64,000 nt of DNA, taken from the NCBI RefSeq assembly GCF_950295315.1, contig NC_080171.1:118925747-118989746 (forward strand), written 5' to 3'. Position numbers and translations under genes: made by a program. This document shows positions 46,318-57,168 of this stretch, one piece after another. How positions within the stretch are numbered: the first letter of the stretch is position 1; the number at the start of each line of letters is the position of its first letter. The DNA is from Erinaceus europaeus. Lineage: Eukaryota; Chordata; Mammalia; Eulipotyphla; Erinaceidae. Below the pieces are notes generated by a model that worked only from the letters and a program-made list of their open reading frames with translations, was not told the origin of the DNA and searched no databases.

Positions 46318-46388
46318 CTTTCTCTCTCTCTGTCTCTCTCTCTCCGTCTCTCTCTCTCCCCCTCTCTCTCCCTCTCTCTCCTTCTCTC
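46318..46388 (+). repeat. (CT)n-rich tract
   Basis: About 70 pyrimidine-rich bases with few interruptions. Confidence 0.95.
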
Positions 46389-46865
46389 CAACAATCACTG
46401 CCAGTTTCTGACACGATACAATGCATGCCTGTATATAGGCGGCAGTGGGAAGAGTTATCACTGCCGTACTGCTGAAAGAGAAGGACCCAGGAAAAACGTG
46501 AGACGAGCAGTATGGTCTGTCCTGGTGTCTCAAGGTACCATGATTCTGTGTGTCCTGCCTTGAAGGGTGGAGCTGTATCTCCTTTCACACAGCTGATCAC
46601 AGAGATGAGCGCTGATGTGTTCAGCCAGAGTAGTGTTTCCCATAGAAGATCAGGATTCAGGGAGTGGAAAAAACGGCAAAGGGCCAGAGTGGGCAGTGAA
46701 AACTGGGAATCTGACTAGAGGGGCTATGACAGCCCTTCTCAGCTGGCAGTCTGGAGAACATAGCACCACGCACCATCTTTTATGTTATTAATAACATTCA
46801 CACACCAGTTAGCGTGCTGAGGTTACTTTGCTGGACTCTGAGATTTCTCCAGAAATAACTGTGTG

Positions 46866-47070
46866 TGGGGCCGGGTGGTGACACACCTGCTTGGTGCACA
46901 TGTTATAGTGCCTGAGGACCTGGGTTCGAGCTCCTGGTCCCCACCTGCAGAGGGAAAGCTTCATGAGTGGTGAAGCAGGTTTGCAGGTGTCTCTCTGTCT
47001 CTCTCCCTCTCTTCCTCTGGATTTTGGGCTGTTTGTATCCAATAAATAAATAAAGATAATTTTAAAAATA
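46866..47070 (+). mobile_element. SINE-A
   Basis: Flanked by ATAACTGTGTGTG and ATAACTGTGTGCA. Confidence 0.93.
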
Positions 47071-47254
47071 ACTGTGTGCATCAGACAGGGCAGTATTCTG
47101 ACTTCCACTTAATGGAAAAGAAAATGGAGAATCTAAGAAACAAGGAAATAGTGAGCACAGTGGGTTAGAACCCAGGAGCTCTGATACCCAGGGCAGAAGT
47201 AATTCCAGCCCAGCAAAATAGATCTGCTACAAAAAGCTAGTGGTACAGTAGTGA

Positions 47255-47675
47255 TTTTCTTTTAAATTTTTAAAATGTATTTTGGAGAGAGGCAGAGAGA
47301 AATCAAGTTGGAAAGGGGAGACAGAGAAAGACACCTGCAAGGGCCAGGCAGTGGCGCACCTAGTTAAGTGCACACACCACAGTGCATGAGGACCCAGGTT
47401 CAAGCCTCTGGTCCCCACCTGCAGGAGGAAAGCTTCACATGTGGTGAAGCAGGGCTGCATGTGTCTCTTCCTCTCTACCTCCTGCTCCTCTCTCAATTTC
47501 TCTGTCTCTCTCCAATAATAAATAAATAAATAAAAATTTTTAAGTGAGTTCTAATGATCAGTCTCACTCTAATAAATAGAGAAAGATACCTGCAACACTA
47601 CTTCACAGCTTCTGAAGCTTCCTCCCTGTAGGTGGGGACTAAGGGCTTGAACCTGAGTCCTTGTATACTGTAATT
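47255..47675 (-). mobile_element. SINE-A, split by another SINE-A
   Basis: Minus fragments 47255-47340 and 47575-47675; both carry AGAGAAAGAYACCTGCAA at the break. Confidence 0.78.
47341..47542 (+). mobile_element. SINE-A, inserted in the minus SINE-A
   Basis: Complete copy. About 35 bases of other sequence separate its tail from the second fragment. Confidence 0.92.
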
Positions 47676-48744
47676 TTTTTTTTTGCTACAGTATTAATTA
47701 CTGGCTGGGAACTTGTCTTACACGGTTTCTATTCTCTAAATTCATATCCTGTAAATTTCACACTCAAGGCATTTGAAATGTATATGATTTTGAGTTTGCT
47801 CAAAATCACCTAAGCAGTCAGCATTCTCATCTGAAGACCTTTTGTATAGACTGATCAAATGGACTTCACTGTAAATTCTATAGAAATACAAGACACATTA
47901 GGCACTAAATTTGTAGGGAGGGAGTGCCCAATTATGTGGTGTTTTGTTTTACTTGTGGTGTAAAGGAACATCTTACCTGCAACTCTGGAAGGCAAACACA
48001 TCAAAGTCTGATAGGGTGTCATCTCTCTGACTCTATGTCTCCATGACACACCTCTGCGTGGCCCACCGTAACTTCCCTCTGTGACATCGATTTGGATATG
48101 ACCTTTTCAGGGATGGTGGGTGGGACTGTATATGATATTTCTGACAGTTATTTCTGCTTTTATTTCAGTCTGTCGGAAGTGGTTTGCATGTGCTTGTGTG
48201 CCCAATGAATAATGGCAGAGTTGTGACATAGTCTCTTCAAGGAAAGGGGGCAAAGAACCTCAACTCATAGAAGATAATCTGAATCCATGCATCGCCTCTG
48301 ATAACAGAACCAGCAGCCTGACCATATGGCATTAGCGGCAACTGCTTCCCTGCACTTCATCGCCTGGCTTTTGTCTTTTTTTCCCCTGTCCCCAGTGAGC
48401 TTGTTTCTGTGTGTGACAGTTCTCTTTCCCCACCTCTGCCCTCTGGGAAATGAGCCCGTCACCTCCCCACCGGGGCTAATGGATTAGTAATCTTCATTCA
48501 GGCAAATATGTTGCTCTAACCCCGTGGTAACCTGCCTTCACCAGCATTACCAGAGTCAGATTCATTCCTTGAGGACACTTGTCTTTCTATCCCGGGTGGA
48601 ATTATCTGCATTGAAGGGCTTTTGCTGACAGGGCTACCGGCACAGCTGTTTCATACGATGGGGAATCTGGTGGCTGGAAGCTTTGTTGACACCGGGTTAC
48701 TATGGTGACAAAGACTCCTTAAAAACCGTAGTATAGTCACAGGC

Positions 48745-49264
48745 CCTTTGGAATAGAACTAAAATAGTCCTACTAACTATCTACAAAACGGAGACACCAC
48801 CCTCCCCACCACCAACTCTTCATCTGCACTATTCCAGCCTTTAGGTTCATGATGAGTCAACAATTTGTTTGGCTTTATATGTTAACTCTCTTTTCAGCCA
48901 CCAGGTTCCAGATGCTACCATGATTCTGACCAGACGTCCCTGGACAGACAACCCCACCAATGTGTCCTGGAGCTCCGCTTCCCCAGAGCCCCACTCCAGA
49001 GAAAGGCAGACTGGGAGTATGGATCGACCTGTCAATGCCCATGTTCAGCGGGGAAGCAATTCCAGAAGCCAGACCTCCCACCTTCTGCATCCCACAATGA
49101 CCTTGGGTCCATACTCCCAGAGGGATAAAGAATAGGAAAGCTATCAGGGGAGGGGATGGGATACGGAGTTCTGGTGGTGGGAATTGTGTGGAGTTGTACC
49201 CCTCTTATCCTATGGTTTTGTCAGTGTTTCCTTTTTATAAAATTAAAAAAAAAAAAAAAAAAAA
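48745..49264 (+). mobile_element. Element X
   Basis: Contains all marker strings of the 17.3-kb copy from CACTATTCCAGC to the poly(A). Confidence 0.8.
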
Positions 49265-49714
49265 AGCCCTAGGTCAGGAGCTTACAGCCTAATTCCACAG
49301 AGGGGATGGGATAGGCACTGTCACCAGAACTGGAGGTCAGGTGTTGGGAGGCACAGGGAAGGTCAGTATCCTCCGGACAAGCCAAATCAAAGCTTGGCTT
49401 TCGTCCTGTGCTGCTATTTGACAGTCTGCATTTCCAGGCGTCTACAGGCCCTGGTGAAACAGCTTGCACAGCACCTGACTTTAGCAGGGTCAGCAATTCC
49501 CTTGCACTCGCTCAATGTAACCCCCGCGCCCCCCCCCCAAGGCTGCATGCAGAGCACGAGACTCCACCTGGTTCCACCTCCTCCCGCTAGGTTACCCCCT
49601 ACGTGTCTCGGACCCAGGCTGGCGCGACATCACACACTGAACCACACAGCAAGAAGGAGACGGGAAGGTAAGGGACGGGGAGGGGTGGCCGGTGGGACCA
49701 GCCAGCTTGCTGAC

Positions 49715-49873
49715 CTCTAGACTGAAACAGCTCTGGCCTCCAGGCCGGAAGTTGCCCGTGTCCCCATCAGCTCGGCGGTGCAGCAGCTCCCGCGTGGTGC
49801 GTGTGCGCAGGGGCTCCTGCTCATTCCCTCTCTCCAGGCCCAGCTGCCATTCCATCTGATCTCTCAGTTTGGA
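49715..49873 (-). CDS. MTCL1: MTCL1 exon, [11 protein letters not shown] segment
   Basis: Fifty-three codons beginning [20 protein letters not shown] and ending GGQSCFSLE. The segment is rich in Arg and Glu ([17 protein letters not shown]) and predicted helical at the start. Acceptor AACAACAG|TCC, donor GAG|GTCAGC, a less common donor. Phase 0-0. It follows the large exon after only 1.2 kb; the next certain exon is 15 kb away. A possible cassette exon sits in between. Confidence 0.93.
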
Positions 49874-51095
49874 CTGTTGTTAGGTGCACGGGAGGGGTTT
49901 GGTAGTGGTCGTTGTTGTTGTTTGATTTTTAAATTAAAAACAAAAGGACAAGAAGGGTGGGGGAGCGGGGAGGGGGATAAAGAAAACAAGAATGGGTGAG
50001 GGAGATGACTGAGAACACTACCAGACGAAGAAGAGGGGGCTAGAAAAGCGAACGCAGTGGCCCAAGAGACGGAAGAGAACAGAACCGAAATGAGGACGAG
50101 CAAAACGATGAGCTGAAAGATCTGTACAGCAAAAGAGAGAGAGAGAGAGAGGGAGGCGGGGGAGAATGCAGAACACAGGTTATGAGGCGCATGCGGTGGG
50201 GTGGGGGGCGGTGCATGAATCCAAGACTCAACTGCAAGCACACCGGCCGTGAAGGATACAGAGACAAGGCCCCTCCTTCCTCGCTTGAGGTCGAGCAGCA
50301 AAAGCCATAATCCAGGCGGCAGTGGGGCCACGCACCCCAGAGCTGTGCATGAGAGCAGTCCTGAGACGCCTACTCCACCCGGCCCTCAGCCTTGGCTAGA
50401 GGAGGGCGGCAGGAGCGAGCCAGCAGTGAGATCTTTCCATCAAAACCATCCTCTCAGGATTGTGCGCCTCTCCAAGCATTGTGGCTCATCTTCCAGTGGG
50501 ACTGGGGGGGTTGGGGTGGGGGTGGGGGGAGAGGAGGTGGAAGGGGAGGACCTGGCTACCTTGGGCCTTTCAGACCTGTTGACTGCGTCCCTCTGGCAAT
50601 AAACACAAGGAGGGATGCAGACGTTCCTGAGAGAGAGTCTGCTAGTTACTCTGACTGTGAAATGAGTTTGTACTTTTTCTTTCTTTCTTTCTTTTTTTTT
50701 TTTTAAGCTGCTCTTTGCTTCTTCTTGGAGATAGCTGGTTTGAGACACACACACAAAAAAAAAATTAAAAAATAAAAAGATGAGAGGGCAAAAGTTGTGC
50801 TGATCCCTATCATTTCCATTGACATTAGCCTTGTTTCATGAGGGACGGTCTCTAAGCCTAGAACAGTGGTGCAGTTAAAACAAGAGAAAAAAAAAAAAAG
50901 GAAATAAAAGAGAACTGAAAAAAAAATCACCCAACTAACAGCAAGGGTTTGGTTGACACTTTGAGGCTTTAGTACAATGCAGGTTTGAAATCATAACCAA
51001 GCAGCTGTGAGCAGAATGAGTTCGAGTGCAGCAATGCCAGCAAGGAGGAGGAAGAGCAAGACGGGGCAGGGAGGCAGAGCCAGGAGCCCCCTTAC
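49874..51095 (-). other. MTCL1: Short SINE-free MTCL1 intron with open extension
   Basis: This is the shortest intron of those placed here apart from the 1,220-bp one at 6452-7671, and the only one with no SINE. The first 105 bases continue the upstream reading frame (see the read-through entry). The rest has poly-A/T runs near 50690-50900, a short (GA)n near 50130 and G-rich stretches near 50500. No AATAAA was seen on the minus strand. Confidence 0.85.
50991..51095 (-). CDS. MTCL1: Possible read-through C-terminus with transmembrane-like tail
   Basis: If the donor at 51096 is not used, the frame continues for 34 codons to a TGA at 50991-50993. The tail reads [10 protein letters not shown], then a hydrophobic stretch [20 protein letters not shown] and AAWL. 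About 24 consecutive residues are hydrophobic apart from one Glu, enough for one membrane span at the extreme C-terminus. The paralogue SOGA3 is annotated with a C-terminal membrane segment, as I recall, which makes a real isoform more likely than chance. No transcript evidence is available here, and I saw no polyadenylation signal close by. Confidence 0.5.
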   Translation of the reverse strand, partial: VRGLLALPPCPVLLFLLLAGIAALELILLTAAWL

Positions 51096-52430
51096 CTGCA
51101 AGTCTGGCACCAGCTCCTTCCCCAGGTTCCCGATGGGGGAGTCCCGGGACACGGAGGTCATGGTGGAGAGGAAACTAGCAGACTCCGTGAGCTGGGGCAA
51201 GGAGGACAGGCCTTCCAAACGTTCCCGCAGGCCGTCCCCGATGCGGTTCACCTGCTCTAGGAAGGCCTGCAGCTCTTTCCTGAAAGCCTTCATCTTCACG
51301 TTGAGGGTCCCGAGCACTCGGGGTTCACCCTTGCCCCCCTCATCCTTTTCCCTTTCCCCTTGGCCGGCGGGTCCCGGCGAGGGCTCGCCACCGCCCTGGG
51401 GCAGCCCCGGGTCCTGGGCGAAGTGGTCGGTGTCGGTGATGAGCCTCTCCACGGTGCGCTCCAGCCGCTCGGCCTCGTGCCTTATGCTCAGCAGACACTC
51501 CGAGTCCTCGCGGGCCCGCAGGAGCTCCGCCTGGCTCGTCTCGCTCCCCTCCTCCGGCTTCTCCTCCTCGGGCATCTCCTCCGAGTCGCTCTCTCCTCCG
51601 ATGGGGCCTTCCCGCTTGGGCTGAGGCAGCCGGCCCTCCTCCCCGTCACTCTCCTTCTTGCCGGCGTCGCTGTCCGCGTCGCTGTCCCGGGGGCTGGGGG
51701 CGCGCAGGCCCAGGTGGGCGGCCAGGTCGTAGCGCTGGACGTTGGACAGCAGCACCCGGTTTTCGTACTGCAACTTCAGCACCTTCCCACTCAGCTCGTT
51801 GATCTGGAGCCTGGCGGACTTGAGCTCCTCCTGCAGAGAAGCCCCAGCCGCGCCCTTGGCCGCGCTGTCCCCCAGCCGCCCTGGCTCTGGCTCTGGCTCT
51901 GGCCGCGGCGGCTCGAACTTGAACTTGCTCAGCTCGTGGGTCAACTGCCGGTTGTGGTCTTCGATCTCAGATATGGACCTCCGGAGCAGCTCCGCTTCCT
52001 CCTCCACAAACTGCAGGTGCCGCCGGAGCTCCGTGGAGGACTCCAGGGAGTCGCCGAAGGGTGAGGTAGGAATGCTTGGGATGTGGTCCCGGCTGATACC
52101 CTCTCGTTCGTACTGGCTCCGCATGTCCTCCATCTCTGCCTTGAGGCCTCGGTTCTCCACCTCCAGCTCCACGATCTTCCGGCCCAAGATGTTGGCTTCT
52201 TCCTCCACCAACTTGAGTCGCAACTTCAGCTCGGCCTCCCGGGTGCTGGGGGGTCCACCTACTTCCCCAGTGGGGAGGGGGCTGTCCACGTCGCCATAGA
52301 GAGCTTTGTACTTCTGGAGCTCCTGCTCCAACTCGTCCTTCTCCCTTCCCAACTTGGCCATCTTTTTGCGCATCAGGGAGCCTTCCTCTTTGGCAAATTG
52401 AAGCTGGCACCTCAAATCGGCACTGTCATC
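51096..52430 (-). CDS. MTCL1: MTCL1 large central exon: coiled coils (SOGA/DUF3166 repeats) and DUF4482-like region
   Basis: A 1,335-nt exon (445 codons, phase 0-0) opening with [16 protein letters not shown]. About residues 20-45 form a charged coiled coil ([19 protein letters not shown]). Two related coiled-coil repeats follow, built on [20 protein letters not shown] and [20 protein letters not shown]; these are the SOGA-type units (Pfam DUF3166, from memory). An acidic, Ser-rich linker (GGESDSEEM) leads to [15 protein letters not shown] and [11 protein letters not shown], the DUF4482-like part. The exon ends in [20 protein letters not shown]. Acceptor CTGGCAG|GAT, donor CAG|GTAAGG. It is very GC-rich (roughly 51300-51960). 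Compared with human as I recall it, a stretch near [12 protein letters not shown] is shorter. The first ATG inside the exon is not a start: the frame is open from the acceptor. Confidence 0.97.
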
Positions 52431-52521
52431 CTGCCAGGAAAGAACAGCCCGAGAGAAGGGTTATTTGAAAATAACAAATGTTCGTGTTTTTTGATGATTT
52501 CCCTTGCACCTCGCCTCTGAC

Positions 52522-52541
52522 ACACACACACACACACACAA
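52522..52541 (+). repeat. (CA)n microsatellite
   Basis: Ten units, 90 bp from the large exon acceptor. Confidence 0.95.
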
Positions 52542-52896
52542 ACAGGAAACACTGGTCTTCCCTTCAGTGTGCCAAGTTGCATGTGGAGAGGGTCAAGACA
52601 AAGCCAAGGCCTGCCTGTGGCCTGCGAACAGAGGACGTGGCCAAGGCCTATACAGTCTGTAGCTTTGTCGCAGAAACCAGATAAACCACAAAGTTAAGTC
52701 TGGAAAACAAAACAAAACAAAAACACATGCATATGAAGATCGTTGTACACGGAACGAGTGAAGAAGGAGAAGACAAAATGAAGCCCGTCAGGAAGGCCAG
52801 GATTTCTCATTATCTGGTGGACCCCATCTGGCTTGTCAGCAACACTAGCGAGAGACCTCGGAGCCCCGCTGTGGAAGCCTGAGGATCTGCTTCCAC

Positions 52897-52916
52897 GGGG
52901 GGGGGGGGGGGGGGGG
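52897..52916 (+). repeat. G20 homopolymer
   Basis: Twenty consecutive G; the length may include sequencing error. Confidence 0.9.
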
Positions 52917-53349
52917 CTGCTCACTTCCTCCATGGGGCAGCCCCTTCCTCACTGCAATGTGGCCCAGCAGCCCCAGGAGACAGGGTGGCCAAGTGACCCC
53001 AGACCCCGGTTTTCCACTGATTTGCTGAGAACCTGAGACATGGTGATCCACAGAGACGATATGAGAACACACACACACAGCGTGAGACGGCAGGGCATGA
53101 CGGTGGTTTGAAAGTCAGGGCGCTGAGGTAAGTACAAAGCCCTGACGGTTAGTATAAGCTGGTCACTGCGAACCTAAAACACCTGAGGTACTCGCAACTC
53201 TGCCCTATGCAGTTTCAGAGCCTTTGGTTATGTTCCGTTCCTTTTAGTTGCTGGAACACAGCAGGAAATTAGTCTCAGAAACCCAACCGAGGCAAGGAGT
53301 TAGTATTTAAAAATCTTGAGGTTTCCAAACAATCTCACTGAAATATAAT

Positions 53350-53520
53350 GGGGGGCTGGGTGGTGGCACACCTGGTTAAGGGCACATGTTACAACAAGGT
53401 GCAAGGACCCGGGCTCGAGCCTCCAGTCCCCACCTGTGGGAGGGGGAAGCAGTGTGCAGGTGTGTCTCTTTCCTTCTCTCTCTCCCCTCACCGAGTAAAT
53501 AAATAAAGATTAAAAAAACA
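53350..53520 (+). mobile_element. SINE-A, internally deleted
   Basis: The AAAGCTTCACGAGTGGTGAA part is missing. Confidence 0.9.
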
Positions 53521-53620
53521 AAAAACACAAGAGCATTCCGGTGGGGTACCGAAGGGTACCCTCTGGTGCTTTAAAAAAAAAAAAAAAAACACTGCTTGGC
53601 CAAGGTCAAGATGGTACTTT

Positions 53621-54108
53621 ATTTAATTTTTTAAATATTTATTTATTTCCTGTTTTGTTGCCCTTGTTTTTATTGTTGTTGTAGTTATTATTGTTGTTGT
53701 TACTGATATCGTCACTGTTGGATAGGACAGAGAAATGGAGAGAGGAGGGGAAGACAGAGGGGGAGAGAAAGACACCTGCAGACCTGCTTCACCGCCTGTG
53801 AAGTGACTCCCCTGTAAGTGGGGAGCCGGGGGCTCGAACCGGGATCCTTACGCCGGTCCTCGCACTTCACGCCATGTGCGCTTAACCCACTGCACCACCG
53901 CCTGACTCCCACTTTATTTAATTTTTATTGGATGGAGACAAAGAGAAATTGAGAGGGGTCAAGAGAGACAGAGAAGGAGAGAGACACCTGCAGACTTGCT
54001 TCACTGCTCCTGAAGCTTTCCACCTACAGGAGGGGGCCAGGGACTTGAACCTGAGTCCCTGTGCACTGTATCGGGAGTGCTTAACCAGGTGCACCACCAC
54101 CTGGCCCC
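53621..54108 (-). mobile_element. SINE-A, with SINE-B in its tail
   Basis: Duplication AAGATGGTACTTT / AAGCTGGTACTTT at 53608-53620 and 54109-54121. Confidence 0.93.
53630..53910 (-). mobile_element. SINE-B, inserted in SINE-A
   Basis: Duplication ACTTTATTTAATTTTT at about 53616-53631 and 53911-53926. Confidence 0.92.
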
Positions 54109-54942
54109 AAGCTGGTACTTTGTGGACCAGCTGGAGAGTCAAGTCTGCCTTCCCACTACAGGTTTCCATCCTCTGAAGCTGTCTGAACTCTCTGGTTTGG
54201 TCATGCAAAAATAATCTCTCACACTGAATTCTCACAATGAATGGGCTTCATGACCAATTTCCTCAATCATTATCAGAAGTTTCAATGGGGCTGTTATGGG
54301 GGATCAGAGACTCTGGCAAAGACTTCACACAAGAAACTTCAACAGTATGTCCTACGGTAGCCACACCCCATCAGGGAAGGGGACCTCAGCAAATCCATCT
54401 CCGGAACTATTCAGCCCTCTGGGTGGGAACGGCCTCTGTCAGGCTTGTGCGCGAGATGGGTGGAGAGAGGGAGGACACGGCACAAAGTCAGAACTTTCCC
54501 CTATGCCGCCGCAGTATGGTGCCAGGGTTAAAATAGAGACAGCTCTCATGTTAATGCAGGTACCCACACTGCTGAGCTACTTCTCCAGCCCTGGAAATGA
54601 ATATGGTTTCCCAGTTAATATTGGGCAAGATGGCTCATTCACTTTGCTCCAAACCCTATCTCTCTGCATGTTAGGCGAGTGCTACGTGGATATAAATGTC
54701 ACTGAGAGGACACTAGTTTCCATATTCTAAGAACTTTCCACACTCAAGATTCAGCTTGTTTGGGACCAGAGAGACATAAAAGAGCTCTGTGACTAACTAG
54801 AAATAAAACTCTCTGTCCAATCACATTGAACAAAATGGCTTTATTTTCATTGCTGGGATAATAAATGATTTTAAAAACATACTATATACAATATATATGC
54901 TATACAAGATGACTGCTTTAACCCTAATATAAAGGAAAACAC

Positions 54943-55200
54943 TGGGGGCCAGGCGGTGGTGCACCTGATTAAGCGCACATATTACTAAGCACAAGGACCT
55001 GGGTTCGAATCCTTTTTATCAGTGGTAAAGCAGGTCTACAGGTGTCTAATGTTCTGTCCCTGTCCTCTCAATTTCTCTCTACCCTATCTAATAAAAATTA
55101 GGAAAAAATGGGGGCGTAGGAATAGCTGCCGCCAGGAACACAGGACTGGTAGTGCAGGCGCTGAGCCCCAAAGAAAACCCTGGCAGCAATAAAAAAAAAA
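54943..55200 (+). mobile_element. SINE-A variant with 3' module, deleted body
   Basis: TAAGCGCACATATTACTAAG head; diverged module 55127-55187. Confidence 0.85.
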
Positions 55201-55430
55201 TCATTCATTTCAGTAAATTATTTCCTGGTTCTATGTAGCAGATATTGGCATATTACTGTTTAAATAACCCAGCTTCTTAGTACTTCCAAAAGCAGATCAA
55301 ATAAAGCACCTTTTTCTATTGTTACATAGACAGATTGGCAAGAAACCCCCAATACAGAGAGGTCTCTGTTCTTCACAGAATGTCATTTATACTAAAATAC
55401 ATATCAACAGTGACAGAAAGACAAGGCAAG

Positions 55431-55657
55431 GGACTGGGTGGTGGCACACCTGGTTGAATGCACATGTTACAGTGTGCAAGGACCTGGGTTCAAGCCCTAG
55501 TCCCCACCTGCAGGGGGGAAGCTTCCTGAATAGTGAAGCAGGGCTGCAGGTGTCTCTCTGCATCTCTCCCCCCTGTCTTCCCCTTTCCAAACTATTTCTG
55601 ACTGTTTCTACCCAATAAAGACAATAAAAATAAATAAATAAATTCATTAAAAAAAAA
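55431..55657 (+). mobile_element. SINE-A
   Basis: Flanked by AAAGACAAGGCAAG and AAAGACAAGTCAAG. Confidence 0.93.
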
Positions 55658-55760
55658 AAAGACAAGTCAAGACCTAGCCCCATCAGTATCTTAATAATCA
55701 ATGCCTCTCCTCTGTCCCAAATCACCTAAATGATCCTCTCCACCTTGAAAGACAAAAACA

Positions 55761-56033
55761 AGGGAGTCGGGCAGTAGCACAGCAGGTTAAGCGCACATGG
55801 TGCAAAGCGCAAGGACCCGTGTAAGGATTCTGGTTCAAGCCCCCAGCTCCCCAACTGTAAGGGAGTCGCTTCACAGGCGGTGAAGCAGGTCTGCAGGTGT
55901 CTATCTTCCTCTCCCCCTCTCTGTCTTCCCCATCTCTCTCTATTTCTCTCAGTCCTATCCATCTACAACAACAATAACTACAACAGTAAAACAACAAGGG
56001 CAACAAAAAAAGGGAAAATAAAGATTTAAAAAA
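55761..56033 (+). mobile_element. SINE-B
   Basis: Duplication GAAAGACAAAAACA at 55747-55760 and 56034-56047. Confidence 0.95.
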
Positions 56034-56564
56034 GAAAGACAAAAACAGAGCTCACAGAAGAGAATGGTGCCAGCCCCAGGGAACCTCTACCCTCTGCCCA
56101 CCTCAGCCTGGCATTCTAGCTGGGGTAGAACCACCTGTTGTGATGAATCCCCTGAGCCTACTGCCGTGGAGACTAGCAACTGCTGAGTCCTTGGTCTGGT
56201 AGAGGTTGAGGAAGAGCAGATGAAGTGCTGTAACTCGCACATTTTAGAAAGCTTGTGTCTCAGGCCAAGAGCCAAGGAGTCTTGAGTGATTTCTTTGGGG
56301 GTGGGGGGGGGGCGTCCTTCCCAAATAATTAAACTAAGACTTGAGAAGAGAGGGACGATCTCTCATAGACACATGAAATGTTGGTCTTCCCCATGAGTTC
56401 TCAAATACTTGGTTGTAAGTAAAGTAATTGTCAGCACCTCCTTATAAAGGTAACACACACCTTCCCAAGCAGTCCTCAAATCACCTTGTTTCCTGGAAAC
56501 CTTGAGCCTGACACCATGTCCACTTCATATTCCATTCCTCAGAAACCTGAACATATCTAACACC

Positions 56565-57168
56565 TATGGAGAGCAGTCTAGAGAGCTCTCAGAAGTCTAG
56601 AATTGGACCTACCCTATGACCCTGCAATTCCTCTCCTGGGGATAGATCCTTAGGAACCAAACATGCCCATCCAAAAATATTTGTGTGCACCTATATTCAT
56701 AGCAGCACAATTTGGAGAAGCCAAAACCTGGAAGCAACCCAGGTGTTCAACAACAGATGAGTGACTGAGCAAGTTGTGGTCTATATACACAATGGAATAT
56801 TACTCAGCTGTAAAAAATGGTGAGTTCACTGTTTCAGCCCCTCTTGGATGGGGCTTGAAGAAATCATGTTAAGTGAGATTAGCCAGAAACAGAAAGATGA
56901 ATATGGGATGATCTCACTCATAGGCAGAAGTTGAAAAACAAGATCAGAAGGGAAAAGACAAAGCAGAACTTGGACTGGAGTTGGTGCATTGCGCCAAAGT
57001 AAAGGACTCTGGGGTGGGGGGAGGGCTCAGGTCTTAGAACATGATGGCGGAGGAGGACCTAGTGGGGGCTGAATTGTTATGTGGAAAACTGAGAAATGTT
57101 ACACATGTACAAACTATTGTATTTTATTGTTGACTGTAAACCATTAATCCCCAATAAAGAAATTTTAA
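56565..57168 (+). mobile_element. LINE-1 3' end
   Basis: TACCCTATGACCCTGCAATT, CATAGCAGCACAATTTGGAG and ACAATGGAATATTACTCAGC are hallmarks of a mammalian L1 3' region. It ends AATAAAGAAATTTTAAAAG. Confidence 0.9.

Larger units (their letters stand above)
34265..49714 (-). other. MTCL1: MTCL1 intron (15.4 kb; includes candidate exon)
   Basis: SINEs of all four families, one full X copy and several microsatellites. Long stretches without recognised repeats lie at 36040-36800, 37290-38580, 38850-40080, 40800-41390, 42050-43840, 45040-45470, 45760-46310 and 47680-48750. Only 39297-39175 looks like an exon. Confidence 0.8.

Noticed and set aside
51007..52299. Long plus-strand open frames of 185-234 codons
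   Set aside because: They are antisense shadows of the GC-rich MTCL1 exon; the minus frame has the conserved protein and the splice sites.
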